Of a stretch of 10,171 bases of DNA, positions 5,557-10,171 are shown piece after piece (positions within the stretch are counted from its first letter, which is position 1; the number at the start of each line of letters is the position of its first letter). The notes beneath the pieces are model-generated. The model saw nothing but the letters and a program-made list of their open reading frames with translations. It searched no databases and was not told where the DNA came from. The position numbers were made by a program, and so were the translations under genes. Location of the stretch: NCBI GenBank assembly GCA_946803715.1, contig CAMPET010000109.1, positions 123,038 through 133,208 on the forward strand, written 5' to 3'. The DNA is from Beroe ovata. Taxonomy: Eukaryota; Ctenophora; Nuda; Beroida; Beroidae.

Positions 5557-8500
5557 ATGAGACTATTGGTGACACTGGTCCTAGTCTCTGTAAGTTATGC
5601 TCAAATAATCAACAAGAAAGTTGACAGGGTCATTGACCTCTCCTCCCAGATTGTGAAGGTAGCTATAATTTGCAAGATGTGCGGAATACGGATCGTCTGC
5701 TCAAAATCAAGAGTTTAGGGAGCTTGATATCGTGTTTTTCCAGGTTACGAGCTTGGTTGAGGTAGAAAACAGTGGGTCAAATTCAGCAAGTGTTTATGAG
5801 GTAGCAATTGATCCGATTTCCAAGGACCATCTGTCTTATATTGCTGTTACTGAGGGTGATCATGATCTCTCGCTCTCTAAGATAACCGACAGGTGAGCCT
5901 TGAAATACAACTCTAGTTGTTCACTATCACTGATCGATATCCAGTTTTTCGCTATGTTTGCAGTTTACCCATGCAACTTTATAGATAAGACTTTGGATTA
6001 ATCCCCTCATTATCACATCACTACCCCTATCACAATATTAACCCCCCTCACATTTTGTAGTGTATTCGAAGTGTCCCTCAACTCTGCTCTCGCTCCTAGA
6101 GCCACTACCACTCTTACCATAACCACGACATTCACACACGTCTTGGAGCCTTTCCCCCGTGCAATCAATCAACCGGATAACCAGCTCGTCCGACACAATG
6201 GCAACGCTTACTACTACTCACTCTACGACACTGTACAGCAATCAGCGAGTGAGTGGGCGTGCTTAGGAATTCTAGTTTGGTTTTATATAACCTGAATATT
6301 TGTGTTATTGTGTTACTTGCTGAGAGGCAACGATCCGTCGACCTTCATGTGGATAGAACTTAATCTAATTTAAACGCAGAGTTCAACCTGGGATCCTCTA
6401 AGATCGAGTCATTCACACCCCGAACACCGAGTGCCAAGGAGGGACAGTCAGTGAAGTACGGTCCATACTCTGACATCGGTGCCAAGTCGAGCGCTAGGAT
6501 CACACTTCACTTTGAGAACAACTCACCTTTCCTCACCATCAAGGACCTCACCAGGATTGTAGAGGTGAGTGTAGGAATCGATATGGGAACCCAATATTCG
6601 GATTTCGGTATTTTGGATATTAGGTGTACAGTACTGTTGCCTTCATAGCTGCATATTGTCAATTGTGAGAAATTGGAATGTTTGGTTTACTAACACAACA
6701 CATCTGTATACTATACATTAGCGTCACTATACACTATACACTATACAGTGTTTAGTGACGCGTGTAGGTACGTGTGTGAGTGTATGACGTCACTCAATGA
6801 CGTGTGTGTATCATCACACAGGTATCACATTGGGGTAACATTGCTGTCGAGGAACACTACCATATGGCTCACGAAGGAGCTACTCTGAAATCACAGTTCT
6901 CACGGCTTGACTTTCAACGTAACCCCATTGGTGCGTTAGTTATTTTGGGATCGATATTCAAATAGCTTTTCTATTTGCAATTCCTGACTCCTGTATGTTT
7001 TCCTGTCAGGCGCTCCTACAGCGATCAAATCATTCAGAACTGTACTCCCTGCTTCCTCGAAAGATGTGTACTACAGAGACGACATCGGCAACATATCAAC
7101 CAGCAACCTCAGGTTTTATACCAGGAGATAAAACTGCGAAATGATTCCTTTTCTTTGCATCCTCGGGAATATTGAGAACTTGTGTATAGAGAATGGTAGT
7201 ATTGGGAAGGGGACAGGGGTCACCAATGTCAAGGGAATTTGGTAGCAGGTAATATGCCCTGGTTCTGGATGGGCAATATCGTTCGAATGACTCATCTGAT
7301 GGCGATTGATCACCGAAAATGCTGAATGGACCAAAATATAATGCTGAAAATTGTGTGACCCTGTTCTCAAAAATACCTTATAACAACCACTTTTCCAACC
7401 ACTTTTCCACTCTCAGGGAAACAGATGACGCTAACGAGTTGGAGATAAGACCCCGATTCCCTCTGTTTGGCGGATGGAAAACCAAATACTACATCGGGTA
7501 CAACATCCCCAGTTACGAGATGCTATCGCACGCTGGGGACAGCTACAAGTTGGAGTTCCCCTTTGTCGACCACACATACGATAATCTGGTGGTCGATGAG
7601 GCTGAAGTGAGGGTCATCCTTCCTGAGGGATCGAGGTGAGAAAAGTGAGAGTAAATCGGTGAGAAAAAGTGAGAAAAAGTGAGAAAAAGTAGCTTTGGAG
7701 TTATATTCGCTTGGTATTGAGAAATAATTTCTATCAAAGTTCATTTCAGCGATTTTGAAGTCGTTTACCCTGATTACGATATTGAGCGATTGCCAGATGA
7801 AAAGTTCAAGACATACCTTGACACATTTGGTAGACCAGTGCTGGTTTTTAAAGCAAGAAACCTGGAAGAGAATCATATCAAGAACGTCGAGGTAAATTAG
7901 TGACCATCTTTAAACGCAAGGAAATATTTCGCAACAAAGTTCATATACGCGTAGCGCGACATACAATGCAGTCTGGTCTCACTGCATCACGAATAAATCT
8001 TTCGCCTTTTACTAAAGATTTCCGTGCTGTGGGGCAATGTTACAGACATTTATATTTTTCTGTAGTCCTCATTGAGGACACCCACCCTAATCAAAGATGA
8101 AAGATAAAGAGTGTGATGTAGCGTTCACAGAACTTCGCTGCATGTAAGCAGTTGTTTTGAGATTTACAGAAGTTTTGCGGAATTTCGTATTACTAATTCT
8201 GATACCTCACATAAAGGATGGATGACATTTTGATGGATTGCTTGATGCTTTGGTAGTGAGGAAAGTTCAATCACACATTTGACACAAGTGACAGTGCGCC
8301 GTCAAGTGTGTTGTTTTAGCCGCCTTCAACCAATTTGGATCATCTACTCTACAAGGCTGAGTCAAACTGTTGTGAGACATTGTCAAATTCGAAATCACGC
8401 TTGATGACGGCATGATGCCATGTTGATGCCGCTCTGTGGCTGATATTTCGTGGCACCGTCACACTGTTGAAATGACTTAAAGGCACGCGCGGTGCAGAAA

Positions 8501-9513
8501 TTCTATGTCGGGTTGTCGCTCAAGTTATAAATGCGCCGGAATTTACGTGTCATTGCGCGCATCAAATTTGTACGACGTCAGTGATACGTGGTGTATTTAG
8601 ATGAGCTATGCTTCGATAAACAAGGAAAACTAAGACGGTCTTCCCTCCAGATTTATTACAACTTCAACTCCATCCTACTGCTACAAGAACCCCTGCTTGT
8701 CGTAATGGCATTCATGGTCCTCTTTATCTCTGTGATTGTACTTGTGCGACTAGATTTCTCCATATCAGTGGTAAGTATTGGTCAGCAAATGATTATAACC
8801 TAACAGCAAATTGGTCAGCAAATGATTATGAACGTAGCTGTACAATTATTATCACAATTATAACCACCTCACTGATTAAATCAGGATGAGAACAGGGAGG
8901 CAAGACAACGTGTCTCATTCCTCGTTGAGGAACTGATGACTCTCACCGCTCGTATCAAGAACGAGGTTTGTGACGAGACGGTGGCTCTTCTTGCGGTGGC
9001 TAAAGTTAAGAAAGACAGCAAGCAACTGAAGACAAGCCGGAGAGATCTAGAGCTCCTCTACAAACAGATCACCGATTCCATTGCTGCTGTTTCGGTAATT
9101 ATAGTGGAGCTCCAGTCACCAACACATAGTGTAATGGTGTGTGGGTTTTTCAATATCGGCAGTGATCACGGAGTTGAGTTCCATTGAAAATGATTCCAAT
9201 TTCAGAAAAAGATCCTCGCTTCTGCCCCGAATCTCGCTGACAAGGTTGCGGAAGTTAGTCGCCGGGAAGGGGAGAGGAAGAGCGTTTTGGCGAGCCTTCA
9301 CACCCTTGCTGAACAGGTAACGATATGATATTGCACAATTGCTGTATTGCTGAGACAGTTAGCAATTTCTCCCATTTTGTATGACCCTATGATCCACCAC
9401 AGGTCGTGGGAGACAAGGTCAGTAAGAACGTGTCGTCAAACCACGAGAGTTCCCTCACGACAAAGTTGCACGCTGTACAAACTAACGTTGAAGACGCTCT
9501 GGCTGCATTGTAA
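5557..9513 (+). CDS. RPN1: Ribophorin I, oligosaccharyltransferase subunit (12 coding exons)
   Basis: Exons: 5557-5658, 5744-5892, 6061-6248, 6380-6564, 6822-6930, 7010-7112, 7417-7635, 7750-7891, 8651-8770, 8885-9094, 9206-9316 and 9403-9513. They join in phase to 1749 nt, 582 residues plus stop (human RPN1 is 607). Every intron is GT..AG. The protein is the Ost1 subunit of the ER oligosaccharyltransferase, which N-glycosylates nascent proteins; ribophorin I docks it to ribosome and Sec61 and presents substrates. Residues 1-15 form a signal peptide ([15 protein letters not shown]). The lumenal domain shows family blocks [11 protein letters not shown] (190-200), [11 protein letters not shown] (from 209), [25 protein letters not shown] (290-301) and YLDTFGRP (374-381). 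One membrane helix spans about 414-431, after LLLQEP. A charged, probably coiled-coil cytosolic tail ends EDALAAL. An ATG at 5524 would add 11 residues before the signal peptide, but an acceptor-like AG at 5554-5555 makes 5557 the better start. Confidence 0.96.
6721..6761. repeat. 41-bp imperfect palindrome in RPN1 intron 4
   Basis: The two 20-base halves about position 741 of the sixth kilobase (centre 6741) are reverse complements with three mismatches, starting GCGTCACTA and ending TAGTGACGC. A CTATACA unit is repeated in the centre. It could fold into a hairpin in the pre-mRNA or be a tiny transposon remnant. Confidence 0.7.
6785..6805 (+). promoter_or_regulatory. CRE palindrome TGACGTCA plus TGACGTGT in RPN1 intron 4
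   Basis: TGACGTCA at 6785-6792 is the full cAMP-response element. TGACGTGT at 6798-6805 matches the TGACGTG core of unfolded-protein response elements. CREB3, ATF6 and XBP1 family factors bind such sites. They lie just before exon 5 in a GTGTG-rich stretch, so chance or an intronic enhancer are both possible. Confidence 0.3.
7636..7690 (+). repeat. Repeated GTGAGAAAAA units at the start of RPN1 intron 7
   Basis: GTGAG occurs five times at 7636, 7645, 7659, 7669 and 7679; the last three are units of a 10-bp tandem repeat. The first copy is the splice donor for exon 7 (AG|GTGAGA), chosen because it alone is in phase with the acceptor at 7748-7749 (CAG, exon from 7750). The other copies are potential decoy donors. 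Confidence 0.8.
7892..8650 (+). other. RPN1 intron 8, the longest intron (759 bp)
   Basis: The donor GTAAAT follows GAG at 7889-7891 and the acceptor is CCTCCAG at 8644-8650. No coding frame or RNA gene is recognisable inside. The latter half has scattered CpG-rich words (GGCACGCGCGGTGC near 8481-8494) and a weak inverted match (GCCGTCAAGTGTG near 8298 against CACGCTTGATGACGGC near 8396). An old transposon insertion would explain both its size and composition, but no ends can be defined. Confidence 0.5.
8777..8829. repeat. Perfect 20-bp direct repeat in RPN1 intron 9
   Basis: ATTGGTCAGCAAATGATTAT occurs at 8777-8796 and again at 8810-8829, a 33-bp period with 13 bases between. The first copy begins only six bases into the intron, directly after the donor GTAAGT. 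The perfect identity suggests a recent local duplication. Confidence 0.9.
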
Positions 9514-10000
9514 TGTGTGATTATTATAGCAATGAAAACATTCGCTTTTACCTACTCCGTTGATTCGCAGTTCACGAGCTGATTTATAGTAGTGAGTTTG
9601 TTAGGCAGGGATGTTCATCACTTCCAACCAAGATAACCTCATCGACACACCTTTTTCATGGTAAATCAGTAATTGTCTACCAACCAATCTTTACCGGTGA
9701 TTATCGATGGAAATCCAGGGATCAAGTTTGTCAATAGATTGTTCATAAGTAAGTTGCCTTTTCCTTTTTTATATTTTTGAAGTTTGACCTTTTCAATCAT
9801 ATCAATCCATTGCATTGAGGATCATTTCTTGACTAGGTTTTGGTACTGAAAACATAGCCTTTAAATGTGTTCATTTACACTTTTAATCATGTGTTGTGTA
9901 TTTGTGAGGTCGGATATTCTGGCATTGTGAAGCTGTGAGCTTTTATTAAAAGAGCAGTTTATATAAATTTCATTCTGTATATTTATTTCTCGAGGTCATA
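9514..10000. other. Convergent 3' flanks: RPN1 3' UTR and the end of the minus-strand gene
   Basis: This stretch has no coding potential that I can see. No plus-strand AATAAA occurs after the RPN1 stop. An ATTAAA at 9945-9950 is the best alternative signal and would give a 3' UTR of about 450 nt, ending close to or overlapping the 3' end of the minus-strand gene. Confidence 0.5.
9982..9987 (-). terminator. AATAAA poly(A) signal of the minus-strand gene
   Basis: TTTATT on the plus strand reads AATAAA on the minus strand and lies 14 bases beyond the stop codon at 10003-10001. It supports the exon at 10001-10110 as a real terminal exon with a very short 3' UTR. Confidence 0.55.
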
Positions 10001-10110
10001 TCATAATTGGTCGTCAGCACTGTAACCAACCTGATCCTCAAATCGGTCTTCATTTCCTAACAACGACCGTCCATGTCTCGTGTCCACCTTTTCATCCACC
10101 TTTTCATGAG
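10001..10110 (-). CDS. Probable last coding exon of an unidentified gene (partial)
   Basis: After an acceptor-like TTCTGTTTAG (AG at 10112-10111), a minus-strand frame with two leading bases encodes 35 residues, starting HEKVDEKVDTRHGRSLLG, ending GYSADDQL, and stopping at 10003-10001. The peptide is hydrophilic and highly charged, like the cytosolic or disordered tail of a larger protein. An exact 12-bp duplication (10083-10106) encodes EKVD twice in frame. A poly(A) signal follows 14 bases after the stop. The frame is open from acceptor to stop and its codons look protein-like, but I recognise no family, and the rest of the gene would lie beyond the right edge. It faces RPN1 tail to tail. 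Confidence 0.45.
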
Positions 10111-10171
10111 CTAAACAGAATATAACACACACAATGTTGAGAACCTGTACGTGAAATCGATGTATGTATGT

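Noticed and set aside
7523-7876. Minus-strand open frames opposite RPN1 exons 7 and 8
   Set aside because: They are shadows of the RPN1 coding exons and intron 7 repeats.
1-10171. CRISPR array, prokaryotic operon or defence system
   Set aside because: Spliced animal genes, poly(A) signals and absence of regularly spaced repeats exclude these.

Overview
The window is nuclear DNA from an intron-rich animal genome. Two genes are recognisable at the protein level (SEC61G and RPN1), and every intron in the models has GT..AG ends. Introns are mostly short (54 to 304 bp; one of 759 bp and one of at least 1.5 kb). Intergenic DNA is AT-rich and there is a degenerate TTAGGG-type repeat array. Compact introns and an undivided CREB3-type gene suggest an invertebrate, possibly an early-branching one such as a sponge, but the sequence does not fix the taxon.

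Layout. 1-1499: a GT microsatellite and non-coding DNA, best read as a long intron of the next gene. 1500-2463, minus strand: the first five coding exons (200 residues) of a CREB3/Luman/OASIS-like transcription factor; its bZIP and transmembrane part must lie beyond the left edge. 2464-4958: gene-poor DNA with a degenerate telomere-like array, a 35/37-bp tandem duplication, a CpG-rich palindromic block, a decayed reverse-transcriptase C-terminus and a roughly 330-bp inverted-repeat element containing a (GAATT)n expansion. 4959-5165, plus: intronless SEC61G, complete. 5557-9513, plus: RPN1 (ribophorin I), complete in 12 coding exons, 582 residues. 9514-10000: shared 3' flank of two convergent genes. 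10001-10110, minus: probable last coding exon of an unidentified gene whose body lies to the right.

How they fit together. SEC61G is the small tail-anchored subunit of the ER protein-conducting channel. RPN1 is the subunit that ties oligosaccharyltransferase to that channel. They are head-to-tail with 391 bp between stop and start. The neighbouring minus-strand gene belongs to a family of ER-anchored transcription factors released by proteolysis. The window is therefore an ER-secretory neighbourhood. Whether the clustering is functional or chance cannot be decided here. Splice-acceptor-like sequences lie directly before both plus-strand start codons, which suggests 5'-UTR introns or trans-splicing.

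I found no prokaryotic, viral or CRISPR-like system. The unusual material is structural: the inverted-repeat element, the telomere-like block, repeated splice-donor motifs in RPN1 intron 7, and a palindrome plus CRE sites in RPN1 intron 4.
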